This document shows, in pieces, positions 10,201 through 20,421 of a DNA stretch of 64,000 bases; the first letter of the stretch is position 1; the number at the start of each line of letters is the position of its first letter. Both the position numbers and the translations under genes were made by a program. Origin of the DNA: Lewinellaceae bacterium (lineage in GTDB: Bacteria; Bacteroidota; Bacteroidia; Chitinophagales; Saprospiraceae); contig JADJOD010000004.1 of assembly GCA_016713985.1 (NCBI GenBank), positions 186,001 through 250,000 on the forward strand, written 5' to 3'. The notes beneath the pieces were generated by a model, which made no database searches, was not told the DNA's origin, and was given only the letters and a program-made list of their open reading frames with translations.

Positions 10201-13200
10201 TAGAATTTGATCGAGTCGCCTTCCGTAATAGCGCGTTCGAATTCATTCGGGAAATCCGGGAAGAAGTCGTCGCAATCCGGGTGGCCGTTGATCGAGTTCA
10301 GGTTCTGGATGCAGTCGCTGTAGTTGCCGGTTACCATGTCCGGCAGGCGTTTGATCGTCAGTTTGATGTTATTGCAGTTGTCGTAAGAACCGTCGTCGAA
10401 CGTAGAGGCTTTCACCCACGTTACACCCGCGCCGTCGCAGCCGTCAGCAGGCTCGTAGCAGTCGAACGGATCGTCCAGACCGATCGATACGATCGTGAAC
10501 TCGTCGCAAGCCGCTACCGGCGGGATGAAGTCCCGAACCGTGATGCGGAACGTGCACGTGCTCGTGTTGCCGCAGTCGTCTTCTGCCTGGTACACCACCG
10601 TGTGGGTGCCCTGGGGCAGGCACGGCGAGAAACCAAAGGCGCCGAGTGTATCCGGGTTCCACAGGTTGTTGCCCGGGAACGTCGTCAGGCTGCCGCCGAT
10701 CGGGAACATGCCGATCGTGTCCAGCGTCGAAGGATCGATGCCGATGATCATACCGCCGATGTTGTTGATCCGCGAGCAGTTGTCGCTGATGATCACATCC
10801 GGAAGGTTGATTTGTGCACAGCAGGTGAACGGATCGGTCGATACCGTCAGGTTCGCAGGGCACGAAATGCTCGGGCCAGCGTCGTCCAGTACTTTGATGA
10901 TCTGTTGGTCCGAAGACGAGGTGCCTGCACACCAGTCTACTACCGTCCAGGTACGAAGGATTTTGTACGTGCCGTCGCATACGTCGATTTTTGCATCCGT
11001 GTGCGTCCAGCCGATCGTGCAGCCTACAGGCTGGCCGAATACGTACGGGAAACCTTGAAGACCGGAGTTCTCTAATGCTTGCGGGGTCGGGTAGCCGATG
11101 CCGCAGGGCAGTGCCGGTGCGTCTACGTTGTCGTAGTCCGGCGCAAACGTTACATCGCTCAGCGACGGCAGGAAGAAGTCGATCACCTGGATACAGGTTT
11201 TCGTATTGCCGCTCGCGTCGATGGCCGTCCATTTCCGGTTGATCGATTTCAACAGGCCGGAAGCGCAGTCTTTCGCAAATTCCTGGTCCTGGTAACTCAA
11301 GGTTACGTCAGAGCAGTTTTCCACAACAGGTGATCCCGAACCTGCGGGTACCGTGTATACTTGCGGTGTGCCGGTCGTGAATACCGTCTGGTTGAGGATC
11401 AAGTCGTTCGGGAAGCCCGGAACTGTCGTCGTGGAGTTGATGTTCAACTGGGCAAAACTTACCGGGCCGGCGTCGCCACCGACATAGTCCGTTACTGCAA
11501 GTGTCCAGGTGCCGCCCTGGTCCTGGCCATTGAAGGCGGACAGCGCAGCAGCAGGTTTGTACGTACCCGCAACAGCCGGCAGGTTGCCGCAGGTGCCCGT
11601 GAATTGGGCGTGTGTCAGCGTGGCAGCATCGTCAAATACCACATCTAAGCCATCGCCTGCACAGCCACCGCCGCCGACGCGGTTGAACAACTTGATCTGT
11701 GTGCCCGATGGGGCGGTGAGTGTAGCGTCGATGTCACCTACCCACGTGTGGTTGGTTTTGAACACTACGTTTACGTCGTTCACCGTCGATCCCGGAGGTA
11801 CCGTGAACGTGGCCGAAGAAACGGCAGGTGCGTCTGCAACAGCGAAGTTCTTGGCGTACTGCGCACTCGACGTCACCGGCTGGGCAGCAGGATTCGGGTC
11901 AAAGTTGCAGGCTACTGCAGTGTTCGTGCAAATCAGCACCGGAGCCAGTTTGTCTTCGATTTTTACGTTACCCCAGCATTTGTTGCCGGTAGCCGGGTCC
12001 GTTACCTGTACCGCATACGTCTTGCCGATGTCGCCGGGACCCAGTACTGCGGGTACCCACGGACCGTTGCCGTAAGGAGGGGTTTTGTCTAATTGTACGA
12101 TATAGTCGTCGTAGCAGCCGTAAGGGCCACCTTCCAGGATCTGGTCGGCGTTCAGCGTTTCCGTGCAGTCGGCATCCAATGAAATGTATACCAGGTCATT
12201 GCACGTCAGCGTCTGTACCGGGTTCGGGTATTCTTTAACCGTTACCGTGAAGCAGCATGTAGAGGTCAAACCTACACCGTCCGTAGCCGTGAAGCAGTTC
12301 GTCGTGGTACCGATCGGGAATTCCGCGCCGGAAGGAAGACCTGCCGTTTGGTTAACCGGGATCGGGCCCGGGGTCTGGGCGTACAGAATCGCCAGCATGT
12401 TGTACGAGGCGCCGAAAAATGCGCTCATCGTGAAGGGGTTGGTCTGCGAACCGCCGATGCAGTCGCCGGCCCACCACGTTACGTCCTGGCCGCCGGTCGG
12501 GCACGCAATCGTAAATGCGTTCGACGAGAAACCTTCGATCAGGATCGTCGTGTTCGCCGGAAGTGTTACGCCCGGGAACGGTACCGTGATCTTCTGGCCT
12601 GCAGAACCCGCAGGTACCGTCACCGCAGCAGAGGTGCCCAACAGTACCCGGTTGGCGGCGCTAACGTTGTACGGCGGGTTGCCGTTCGTCAGCGAGTACA
12701 AACGGAAACGAACCGTCGCCGTGGGGCTGGAGCCGCCCGGCCAGGTGTTTACGATACCTACACGTACAAAGTTCGTTACACGCGGTGTTGCCTGTGCAGA
12801 CAGCACCTGGAAGTAGTAACTCTGGCCTACAAAGCAGGACGGAGAAAACTGGTCGATCGTGATGTTGGTATCCGGAATTGCTGCGTAACCCGTCAGGTTG
12901 CTGAAGTACGGGCAGTTGTCCGTCGCAGATACCGTGTACGATACCACCGACGAGCATGCGCCCGGATCCAGGTTGATCGTGATGTTCGCAGGGCAGGTGA
13001 TCACAGGGTTCGTGTTGTCCACTACCGTGATCGTTTGAAGCGCCGAGGCTATGATCGTACCCGTGGCAGGGTCTACCAATTGCCAGGTAATCACGTTCGT
13101 ACCTTTCGGAATAGCGGCCAGGGTCACCGTAGCGCCCAGCGGCTGCGGAACAACTACCGGAGCCCCGCCGTTTACTAAGTACCGAAGCGTAAGCGTCGTC

Positions 13201-13796
13201 TGGCAGCCCGGGGCCTGGAAGGTCGGAGCAGCAGATACTACGTCTGCTGCGCAGTCCGTGTCGCCGACGCCCGTGCCTACGCTCAGGTTGGCAGGAGCGG
13301 TGACCACGCACGGCGGAACCACCTGGTCGACTACTGCGGCCCAGCCAGTACTAGTGATGATGGCGTCCGAGAAAAACTGGAACGTCAACTGGCCCGTGGC
13401 GTTGCCTGTCGTAGCCTGTACCACGTTACCCGGCATATTGGTCGGAGGAACCCCGCCGGATGTGGACGCAATCAACGGCGAACCGGTGGTCGGGCCGTCA
13501 AATACCGTCAAAAAGTCAAATCCACCTTCCGTGCTGAACGACGAAAAAGTCACTTTGACTTTGTTGGCCGGAGCCGTCGGAGCAAAGGTAATGGTCGAGT
13601 TGTTGATGAAGGTCTGATAGGCGCCGGCAGAGCCACCCGGATCGTAATAGTTAAAAAAAGCACCCACCGGGGTGATTGTAAACGTACCGGCGTTGCCTGC
13701 AACGGGGTGATTGACCGTGGTCTGAGCAAATACCTGTGCTCCGAACAGGCAGCCCAGGAGCGTCAAGCCCCAAAGTGTAATATTTCTCTTTCTCAT
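7237..13796 (-). CDS. Giant secreted CUB/HYR/P-domain protein with dockerin-like, cohesin-like and T9SS sorting domains; three frame breaks
   Basis: About 2,180 residues if rejoined. ATG 13796 gives the cleanest signal peptide (MRKRNITLWGLTLLGCLFGA); ATG 13823 in frame is the alternative. Order: CUB-like (about 35-160), HYR/Ig-like repeats with ITCPANITINLDPG and NCSR/DNCP motifs, a proprotein-convertase P domain (about 655-785, HTWVGDIDATLTAP), more HYR repeats, a dockerin-like block (VSTYDLVLISKHILGLE, ITTFDIVEIRKLILGIY), a cohesin-like segment (VQGYQFTMNFAGLEVVDV) and a T9SS domain (FELYQNQPNPF...). Three single-base changes break it: the C runs at 9101-9112, C4 at 8661-8664 and A5 at 8542-8546. 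Each is a homopolymer, and correcting each restores paralogue-like sequence, so I treat it as one functional gene. Arginine is mostly CGT, suggesting high expression. It follows the small secreted gene at 13852-14265 by about 55 bases. Confidence 0.85.
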
Positions 13797-13851
13797 GAGA
13801 TGATAGTTGTTAAAAGAATTCATAATGAAATTACCCGTGCAATACGGTGGA

Positions 13852-14265
13852 TCAAAGGGTCAACAAACCTACAGCGTCGTTATACAAAACCTGTTTCAGC
13901 GCTTTTGTTACCGTTACGTCGGCCGCAAAAGCACCCGTCGCAACGCCCGGTGTCGTCGAAAACACATTCAGCGCTTCGATCGTCGATTGTTCTACTGCTC
14001 CCCCCTGGTCTACCTTGCGGTAAATCATCCGGTAATAAATGGCGTGGGCCAAGGCATCATTGTAAGCTTGGGTCCCCGGCGTCAACTGCTGAAGATTGCC
14101 GTACACCGTGTTCACTTCTGACAGAAGCACTTGTTTTGCTTCATTGGATTGCATCCAGTTGTAAGTCTGTGCCTCGGCGCGGTTTCCCGACAAAAGCAAA
14201 AACCCGAACAGGAAGAACCCCGCCAGAACCGACATCAAGCCCCGATTTGCGAACGTTCTTTTCAT
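13852..14265 (-). CDS. Small secreted protein of unknown function
   Basis: 137 residues, ATG 14265. A long signal peptide ends near LLLSGNRAEA. The mature part of about 100 residues is helical and soluble-looking (SNEAKQVLLSEVNTVYGNLQ). I do not recognise the family. It is the first gene of a likely two-gene unit with the giant surface protein; the gap to the next in-frame ATG (13823) is only 28 bases. A role in export, folding or assembly of that protein is possible from position alone. Confidence 0.7.
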   Translation of the reverse strand: MKRTFANRGLMSVLAGFFLFGFLLLSGNRAEAQTYNWMQSNEAKQVLLSEVNTVYGNLQQLTPGTQAYNDALAHAIYYRMIYRKVDQGGAVEQSTIEALNVFSTTPGVATGAFAADVTVTKALKQVLYNDAVGLLTL

Positions 14266-14864
14266 GTGTTGATAAAATTTAAGTTAAAAAATGTTTGATT
14301 ATCGAATCGACCCGGTGCCCATAAATCCTCAAAAAAAATCTATGTCCAACAGGCTTTGTTCCAATTTGACATTAAAAAAGGTATTGACTGCCCGGCAATG
14401 CCGGCGCAATCAATACCTCTCGGATTTTCCCGTATGACGTGAAGGACTTGGTAAAACTTATTATCATGAGATTAAAATAGGATAACCACGTAAACGTAAG
14501 ATCAGATTGATTGGACAAGCATGATCCGAAGAATAACGTGTGCCTCGTGAAGAGGTGCACGGAAATAATTCGAGCAAAATTCTTGCCAAAAAATCGGAAC
14601 TCGGGAGAAAAATAAAGAGGGCGGGAAAAAGATAGCGAACGTGTTGATCGGTTATCCTGCCGGGCAGATAAAACGCTCCGGCGTACCAGCTCCCATGAGA
14701 TTGTTCGGATTAAAAGAAGGAGTTAATAACGGTAAACTTGAAAACCAGGCACAAATATATCTCCCTTTCGAGGAAAAAGAATATTGACAGCCGATTTTTT
14801 TATTACAAACGATGTTAATTCGAGAACACCTTTTCGGAACTATGTGTCCGGAGTACACAAAGGC
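14266..14864. other. 599-bp gene-free region with a strong terminator
   Basis: Contains the intrinsic terminator at 14374-14417, read on the minus strand. The 450 bases between that terminator and the HTTM gene stop (14865) hold only short frames with no recognisable product. This interval could be a long 3' untranslated region or a small RNA; I see no decisive signal. Confidence 0.5.
14374..14417 (-). terminator. Strong intrinsic terminator, minus strand
   Basis: GGTATTGA (14380-14387) pairs with 14410-14417, and CCGGC (14392-14396) pairs with 14400-14404 around loop aat. The whole stem has about 17 pairs with one mismatch and one bulge. On the minus strand it is followed by six T. The nearest upstream gene on that strand ends 450 bases away. 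Confidence 0.8.
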
Positions 14865-16208
14865 CTATTCGTTCAGCGGCACCACCCAGTCTAATTTTTT
14901 AAAAGGGCTGCAAGAAACAGATGCAAGATCCACTTCTGGATCAACAAAGAGCTGGGCGGGGCGGCCATTGTAACGAACCATGATACGCGCCTTTACGATG
15001 GCGTCCTGAACCCCCATACGCGCGGCTTCTCCCCGGAGGAACCGGGCAAACGCCGCCACCGACCGCGCATCGCAAGCCATGTTCATCACCTGCATCTCAT
15101 TCACAAACGACCGGACGTCGACGGGTAGCACCTGTCCCGTAACCGGATGTTGCATCGTAAACTCGAATGTTTCGATCGGCCTGGTGTCCACTTTCATCCG
15201 CCAGGAAAAATTTTTCCCGATTCCGGTCCAGTCCATCGGATTGGGAAAAAAGTGCCCCCGGAACGGAAATAACAACTGAAAGGCAAAAAAACCGATCAGC
15301 AGATTCCGGGCAAGGGCGGTGGTTGGCGGAGATAACACCTGTTCCTTTTTTTTATTTGCGCCGGATGCGGGCGACGGCGATTTGCGAAACCAGGGCAATT
15401 CCTGTGCTTCAAAATACAACACCAGCGAAAACAACATCACAAAAGGGAAAATGCCGATGTCGTCAAATATCCGGGAATTGGACAAGTGAAACCCGATAAA
15501 AAAAGGAATCGACCATCGCCGGAGCGGTTTGTACCACAGCAATAGCGGAGCCAGGATATCGATCAAAAAACCGCCGTATGTCAGGGTATTGATCATAAAC
15601 TCCGATTTATAGAATGCGGCCAGCCAGTGATCAGCCGGAAACATATCCGTCAGGCTTGTTACAGGCTCCTTGTGGAGCAGCCAGTCGGTTTTTATTTTGG
15701 TGATACCTCCGTAAAAGTAAACAATCATAACCTGGGCCCCCAAAATGAACTGTTGCCATCGAGGTACAGCAGTAAATACCTTCTCCCCCCTGCGCAAGGA
15801 CAAAAAACGGTCGGCATGTGTAAAACTCAGTAGTACAGGCAGTAGTACGAACAGGTAGATGTGGTTGTTGAAATAACTTTTTTCCTGAAACAGAAAAAAC
15901 GCCAGACACAGGGCAAAAACCCAGCAAGCCCAGCGGAACAACCACCCCGCAGCAATCATCAGGGCAGATAATCCCATCAGCGCCATGATCAACAGCATAA
16001 GAGGTTCGGATAAAGGATGCAGCCAGGCGAATCCTTCGAACTTGAACAATACTTTGGGCGCCAGCAAGCCGTCACTGATCAGTCCGATCTTGTAATATGA
16101 CCAGGTATTGTACGTCATGAACACACCGAATACCATACGGAACAAACCCAATACACGCCCGTCGATCGGTTCGGAAAGCCATTGTTTAAACTTTTCAGGA
16201 ATAGTCAT
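14865..16208 (-). CDS. HTTM-domain membrane protein (vitamin K-dependent gamma-carboxylase-like)
   Basis: 447 residues from ATG 16208 (MTIPEKFKQWLSEPIDGRVL); the frame runs further upstream but through the divergent gene. Multi-pass membrane protein with the HTTM/VKGC pattern: GLFRMVFGVFMTYNTW near residue 25, a central FNNHIYLFVLLP, and a soluble C-terminal part (MDWTGIGKNFSWRMK). Bacterial members of this family mostly have no proven carboxylase activity. It is divergent from the FG-GAP lipoprotein gene with 46 bases between starts. Confidence 0.85.
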   Translation of the reverse strand: MTIPEKFKQWLSEPIDGRVLGLFRMVFGVFMTYNTWSYYKIGLISDGLLAPKVLFKFEGFAWLHPLSEPLMLLIMALMGLSALMIAAGWLFRWACWVFALCLAFFLFQEKSYFNNHIYLFVLLPVLLSFTHADRFLSLRRGEKVFTAVPRWQQFILGAQVMIVYFYGGITKIKTDWLLHKEPVTSLTDMFPADHWLAAFYKSEFMINTLTYGGFLIDILAPLLLWYKPLRRWSIPFFIGFHLSNSRIFDDIGIFPFVMLFSLVLYFEAQELPWFRKSPSPASGANKKKEQVLSPPTTALARNLLIGFFAFQLLFPFRGHFFPNPMDWTGIGKNFSWRMKVDTRPIETFEFTMQHPVTGQVLPVDVRSFVNEMQVMNMACDARSVAAFARFLRGEAARMGVQDAIVKARIMVRYNGRPAQLFVDPEVDLASVSCSPFKKLDWVVPLNE

Positions 16209-16216
16209 CAGGAAAG

Positions 16217-16224
16217 TACCTTTG
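16217..16224 (+). promoter_or_regulatory. Candidate -7 element for the FG-GAP lipoprotein gene
   Basis: TACCTTTG (TAnnTTTG) 31 bases before the ATG at 16255, in the short divergent spacer. No convincing -33 element is seen. Confidence 0.4.
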
Positions 16225-16254
16225 CAGCGTTTTTTTGGCAACACATCTGTAAAC

Positions 16255-19200
16255 ATGGCAAAAGTAATACCTTCTGGTTTCGCGGCCCATTCCCGGCTCT
16301 TTTTTACTGCCTTCTTTTTTATCCTTATTATTATAGGTGTAGTCTCCTGTAAACAGGACTCAAACCCACTCGAACCGGTCGCCGTGGAAGAGGAAACCCT
16401 GACGGCATCCGACCCGGTCATGCGCCTGCTGACGCCTGAAGAAAGCGGCATCAACTTTTCCAACCAGATCGTGGAGACTTACGAAAACAATATCACCACC
16501 AATATTAATATGTACAATGGTGGGGGGCTGGCGATAGCGGATATCAACAACGACGGTCTTCCGGACATCTATTTTATCTGCAGCAACGGTAAAAACCGGC
16601 TTTATCTCAATCAGGGGAAGATGAAGTTCAGGATATCACAGACGCTGCCGGGGGTCGCATCGGAAGAGGGCTTCGAAACGGCAGCCACCGCCGTGGATAT
16701 TAACAATGACGGATTCCTCGACTTTTATGTGTGCCGGGGTGGCGTGGAAAACAACGAAATACGACGCAACAAACTCTATGTCAATAACGGAAACCTGACT
16801 TTTACCGAACGCAGCCACGAATTTGGACTCGGCGATCAAAGTGCCAGTACCGGCGCCAACTTTTTTGACTACGACAACGACGGAGACCTCGACTGCTATA
16901 TTCTGAATTATCCCACTGAACAGGTCTATTCCAATAAACTGGAAGCCAACCTCGGTCCGGACGGCAAATATCACCCGCTCCTGGAACCCAAAGGCCCCAA
17001 CGACAGCGACCGGCTTTACCGCAACGACGGCGGAAAATTCACGGACGTCAGCCAGAAAGCGGGCATATGGAACCTCGCCTATGGCCTGAGTGTGTCGGTG
17101 AGCGACTTTAACTTTGACGGTTACACCGATATTTATGTGGGAAATGACTTTGTTCAGCCTGATCTGCTGTATATCAACAACCGGAACGGCACCTTTACCA
17201 ATCAGATGGACAAGTATTTCCGGCACTGCTCGCAGCATACGATGGGCACCGACCTGACCGATTTCGACAATGACGGCCTGATTGATGTATTTGGCGTGGA
17301 TATGCTGGCAGCCAATAATTACCGCCGAAAATCCTTCCTGGCAACCAATTCACTCAGCAAACACACCGCCATCGTACAACACGGATACTTCGAACCGGTG
17401 GTGCGTAATGTGCTCCAGCGCAACAACGGCAACGGAACATTCAGCGATATCGGCTGTATAGCAGGCGTTTATCAAACCGACTGGTCCTGGAGTGGCCTTT
17501 TGTTCGATATGGACAACAACGGGCTGCGCGACATGTATGTGACCAACGGCTATCGCCGGGAAGTGACCAGTCGCGACTTTGCTGATTTTACCTTCCCCGA
17601 AATCAAAAAATCACATGCCGGAAAACGCCTGCGCGATATTTATCCCAATTTTGACGACTTCCTGAAAGTTGTCCCCACCTTCAAGGCGCGCGATTTTTGC
17701 TTTAAAAACCGCGGAAACTGGCAGTTTGCCGACGTAGGCGGGCAGTGGATGACCATGCCGGCAGCCTGGTCCTGCGGTGCCGCCTGGGCCGACTTCGATG
17801 CCGACGGCGACCTTGACCTGGTGGTGAACAACCTCGAACAACCGGCTTTTCTTTATGAAAATCAGACCAAGGGCAAACCCGATGGCAATTACCTGCAATT
17901 AAAATTTTCGGGCAGCGCCTCCAACCCATTCGCGGTGGGCGCCTCCGCATCGGTCTACTACAACGGGCAACACCAATATCAGGAACTCTTTCCCACCCGC
18001 GGCATATTTTCTTCGGTGGAACACTTGCTGCACTTCGGCACCGGTACCGCCACACAGGTCGAAAAGGTAGTCGTCCGTTGGCCGGACGGCAAAACACAAA
18101 CATTAAACAATGTTCCTGCAAATCAACGAATTACATTAAAACATCCGGACGCCGCAGGTTATGTGGCGCACCTGGAACCCGCCAAACCCGCCAGTCAACA
18201 TTTTACGGATAAAAGTGCCGTTGCAGGGGTCAAATTCGAACACGTGGAGAACGAATTCAACGATTTTGAAAAATGGCCGCTCAATCCCTGGAAGGTAAGC
18301 GAACTCGGACCACTTCTGACAAGAGGCGACGTGAACGGCGATGGGCTCGACGATTTTTATATCGGCAATGCCTTCGACCAGCCGGGCGCCTTGTTTGTAC
18401 AAACCCCCACGGGTTCTTTCCGCCCCGTTTCCACGGCAACCTGGATGGCGGATAAATTGTATGAAGACCACGGCGCCGTATTTTTCGACGCTGACGGCGA
18501 CGGCGACCAGGACCTGTTCGTCATCAGCGGCGGCGCGGAAGCCACGGCCGCAGCAGCCTGGCAGAATCGCCTGTATATCAATACCGACGGCAAAGGAAAC
18601 TTTGTCAAAGCGCCGGGCGCCGTGCCGCAAAGCCAGGATGTCGCCCTGCGGGTTGTCGCGCACGATTACGACGGCGACGGCGACCAGGACCTGTTTCTCG
18701 GAGGCCGTATCACACCCGATAAATGGCCGCTTACCCCCCGCAGCATCGTACTTCGAAACGATCGCGACCATTTTACCGATGTTACGGCGCAGGTAGCGCC
18801 AGAATTCGAGCGCTGCGGCATGGTCACGGACCTTTTTTGGGCCAACGTGGATGCCGACAGCCAACCCGAACTCATTGTAGTGGGCGAGTGGATGCCGGTG
18901 AGTATTTTTAAATGGAAGGACAACAAGTTACAAAACGTGACCACCACATCCGGCCTCGACAAAACCAACGGGTTATGGTTTCGGCTCGCCGTGGGTGATC
19001 TAGACGGCGACGGCGATGCCGATCTCGTGACCGGTAATCTGGGATTGAATACCCGGTTCACCGCCTCACCTGAAGCGCCATTGCGCTGTTTTGCCAAAGA
19101 TTTTGACAACAACGGCACATTGGACCCTATCGTAGCCTATCACGAGAACGGCAAGTTGTACCCCTTGATGCAAAAAGAGGTATTGAACAAACAAATGCCC

Positions 19201-19671
19201 ATTCTCAAAAAGAAATTCCTCTACGCCAAAGAATACGGCAATGCCACCATGGACCAGGTGTGGCCGCAAAAGGATCTGGACGCGGCACTGAATCTGTACT
19301 GTTACGTCCTCGAAACCTGCTGGTGGGAAAATCAGGGTGGAAAATTCGTCCGCCACTCCTTGCCTCTTCAGGCACAAACATCTGCTGTTCAGGGAATTAT
19401 CATCGGCGATATGAACAAAGACGGGAAGACGGATATTTTGCTGGCCGGCAATAAATACGGCATGGACGTGGAAACCAACCGCTGCGACGCCGGCAACGGC
19501 GCCTTGTTAACCGGAGACGGCAAAGGCCAGTTTTCCTGGAAAAACAACCTCGAAACCGGATTCTGGGCGATGCGGGAAGCGCGAGACCTTGCCGTATTGC
19601 GCAGCGCCGGCGGCAAATACCTGATCCTGATCTCCAACAACAACGACAAGCCGCAGGTATATCAGTATTGA
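16255..19671 (+). CDS. CRTAC1-family FG-GAP/ASPIC repeat lipoprotein
   Basis: 1,138 residues from ATG 16255, chosen because it begins a lipoprotein signal ending at Cys32 (IIIGVVSC); the upstream TTG start would spoil it. Contains many FG-GAP/VCBS calcium-binding blades with DxDxDG motifs (DINNDGLPDIYF, DYDNDGDLDC, DADGDGDQDLF, DLDGDGDADL), expected to form beta-propellers, and a central ASPIC/UnbV domain (about 530-620, VEKVVVRWPDGK). A second propeller set follows. Exported and anchored outside the cytoplasm. Related proteins are frequent in Bacteroidota; function is unknown, with adhesion or polymer binding proposed for the fold. Confidence 0.92.
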   Translation: MAKVIPSGFAAHSRLFFTAFFFILIIIGVVSCKQDSNPLEPVAVEEETLTASDPVMRLLTPEESGINFSNQIVETYENNITTNINMYNGGGLAIADINNDGLPDIYFICSNGKNRLYLNQGKMKFRISQTLPGVASEEGFETAATAVDINNDGFLDFYVCRGGVENNEIRRNKLYVNNGNLTFTERSHEFGLGDQSASTGANFFDYDNDGDLDCYILNYPTEQVYSNKLEANLGPDGKYHPLLEPKGPNDSDRLYRNDGGKFTDVSQKAGIWNLAYGLSVSVSDFNFDGYTDIYVGNDFVQPDLLYINNRNGTFTNQMDKYFRHCSQHTMGTDLTDFDNDGLIDVFGVDMLAANNYRRKSFLATNSLSKHTAIVQHGYFEPVVRNVLQRNNGNGTFSDIGCIAGVYQTDWSWSGLLFDMDNNGLRDMYVTNGYRREVTSRDFADFTFPEIKKSHAGKRLRDIYPNFDDFLKVVPTFKARDFCFKNRGNWQFADVGGQWMTMPAAWSCGAAWADFDADGDLDLVVNNLEQPAFLYENQTKGKPDGNYLQLKFSGSASNPFAVGASASVYYNGQHQYQELFPTRGIFSSVEHLLHFGTGTATQVEKVVVRWPDGKTQTLNNVPANQRITLKHPDAAGYVAHLEPAKPASQHFTDKSAVAGVKFEHVENEFNDFEKWPLNPWKVSELGPLLTRGDVNGDGLDDFYIGNAFDQPGALFVQTPTGSFRPVSTATWMADKLYEDHGAVFFDADGDGDQDLFVISGGAEATAAAAWQNRLYINTDGKGNFVKAPGAVPQSQDVALRVVAHDYDGDGDQDLFLGGRITPDKWPLTPRSIVLRNDRDHFTDVTAQVAPEFERCGMVTDLFWANVDADSQPELIVVGEWMPVSIFKWKDNKLQNVTTTSGLDKTNGLWFRLAVGDLDGDGDADLVTGNLGLNTRFTASPEAPLRCFAKDFDNNGTLDPIVAYHENGKLYPLMQKEVLNKQMPILKKKFLYAKEYGNATMDQVWPQKDLDAALNLYCYVLETCWWENQGGKFVRHSLPLQAQTSAVQGIIIGDMNKDGKTDILLAGNKYGMDVETNRCDAGNGALLTGDGKGQFSWKNNLETGFWAMREARDLAVLRSAGGKYLILISNNNDKPQVYQY

Positions 19672-19758
19672 GTGGGGCATTGCCTGGGTTCGTCAAAAGT
19701 CAGAGATGCTTTATATTGGCCTTGAAACGGGAAATATTATTTTGAATCGCGGCCGAAA

Positions 19759-19793
19759 CAGACATTCCAGGTTTTGAAAACCTGGAATGTCTG
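19759..19793. repeat. Perfect 35-nt palindrome
   Basis: Seventeen-base arms (CAGACATTCCAGGTTTT and its complement) around a single G. It lies 88 bases after the FG-GAP gene and 100 bases before the -7 element of the next gene. No T-tract follows. It has the look of a dispersed REP-like palindrome, but only one copy is in this window. Confidence 0.7.
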
Positions 19794-19893
19794 CGCATCA
19801 TCCGAATAAAATTTCTCCCAATACGCGACAATGTGCAACTTAAAGACTTTTGGCACGACCCCGACAATGACGAATTTCTCCCCTCAAACGCCT

Positions 19894-19901
19894 TATCTTT
19901 G
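19894..19901 (+). promoter_or_regulatory. Candidate -7 promoter element
   Basis: TATCTTTG, exact TAnnTTTG match, 31 bases before the ATG at 19932. Confidence 0.5.
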
Positions 19902-19931
19902 CGCGATTTTTAAACAAAAGACGGTATTTTA

Positions 19932-20414
19932 ATGAAAAAACTCTTGTTTTTACTTCTGACAGTGCTTGCCGTTGCGGCCTGCCAGAATTCCGAATCCCCA
20001 ACACCCGACGCTCCTGCAACGGACGCTTCCAAATCTGCTCAAAATGCAGAAGCCCTGAAGCCGGAAAAAGTGACAGGCAGGATTCAGGCATCTCTGAATG
20101 ACATCAACCAGATTTCGGACGAACTCGACGCCTTGCCGGAACAAGTGAAAAAGGCCAAAGCCGCAGAGATCAAAGAACTGAAAAGCATGGCAGAAGTGCT
20201 TACGATCAAAGAAAACGAGTTGATTCAGCAACTGACTGCGCCTGCAAAGCCCGGAGTGGGCGGTTCGGAGGCCAGTTCCATCGTGTCATCACCACAAGCT
20301 GCGGAAGCCCCCAATACAGTTGCCGTACAAAGCGCCGCAGAAACCATGAGTCTCTATCAAAAAGACGTGGAGCAGATGAAAGCGCAATTACAAGCTCTGA
20401 AAGGCAACCAGTGA
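19932..20414 (+). CDS. Small coiled-coil lipoprotein of unknown function
   Basis: 160 residues, ATG 19932. Lipoprotein signal with lipobox LAVAAC (Cys17). The mature chain has a low-complexity Ser/Pro/Ala linker, a charged helical stretch (about 48-100, KAKAAEIKELKSMAEVLTIK), and a C-terminal helix (QKDVEQMKAQLQALKG). No family recognised. It has its own TAnnTTTG promoter and converges with the DUF5686 gene seven bases downstream. Confidence 0.75.
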   Translation: MKKLLFLLLTVLAVAACQNSESPTPDAPATDASKSAQNAEALKPEKVTGRIQASLNDINQISDELDALPEQVKKAKAAEIKELKSMAEVLTIKENELIQQLTAPAKPGVGGSEASSIVSSPQAAEAPNTVAVQSAAETMSLYQKDVEQMKAQLQALKGNQ

Positions 20415-20421
20415 TTCCTTC

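Noticed and set aside
14652..14858. 68-codon minus-strand frame after the HTTM gene
   Set aside because: No homologous character; likely chance frame in the untranslated region.
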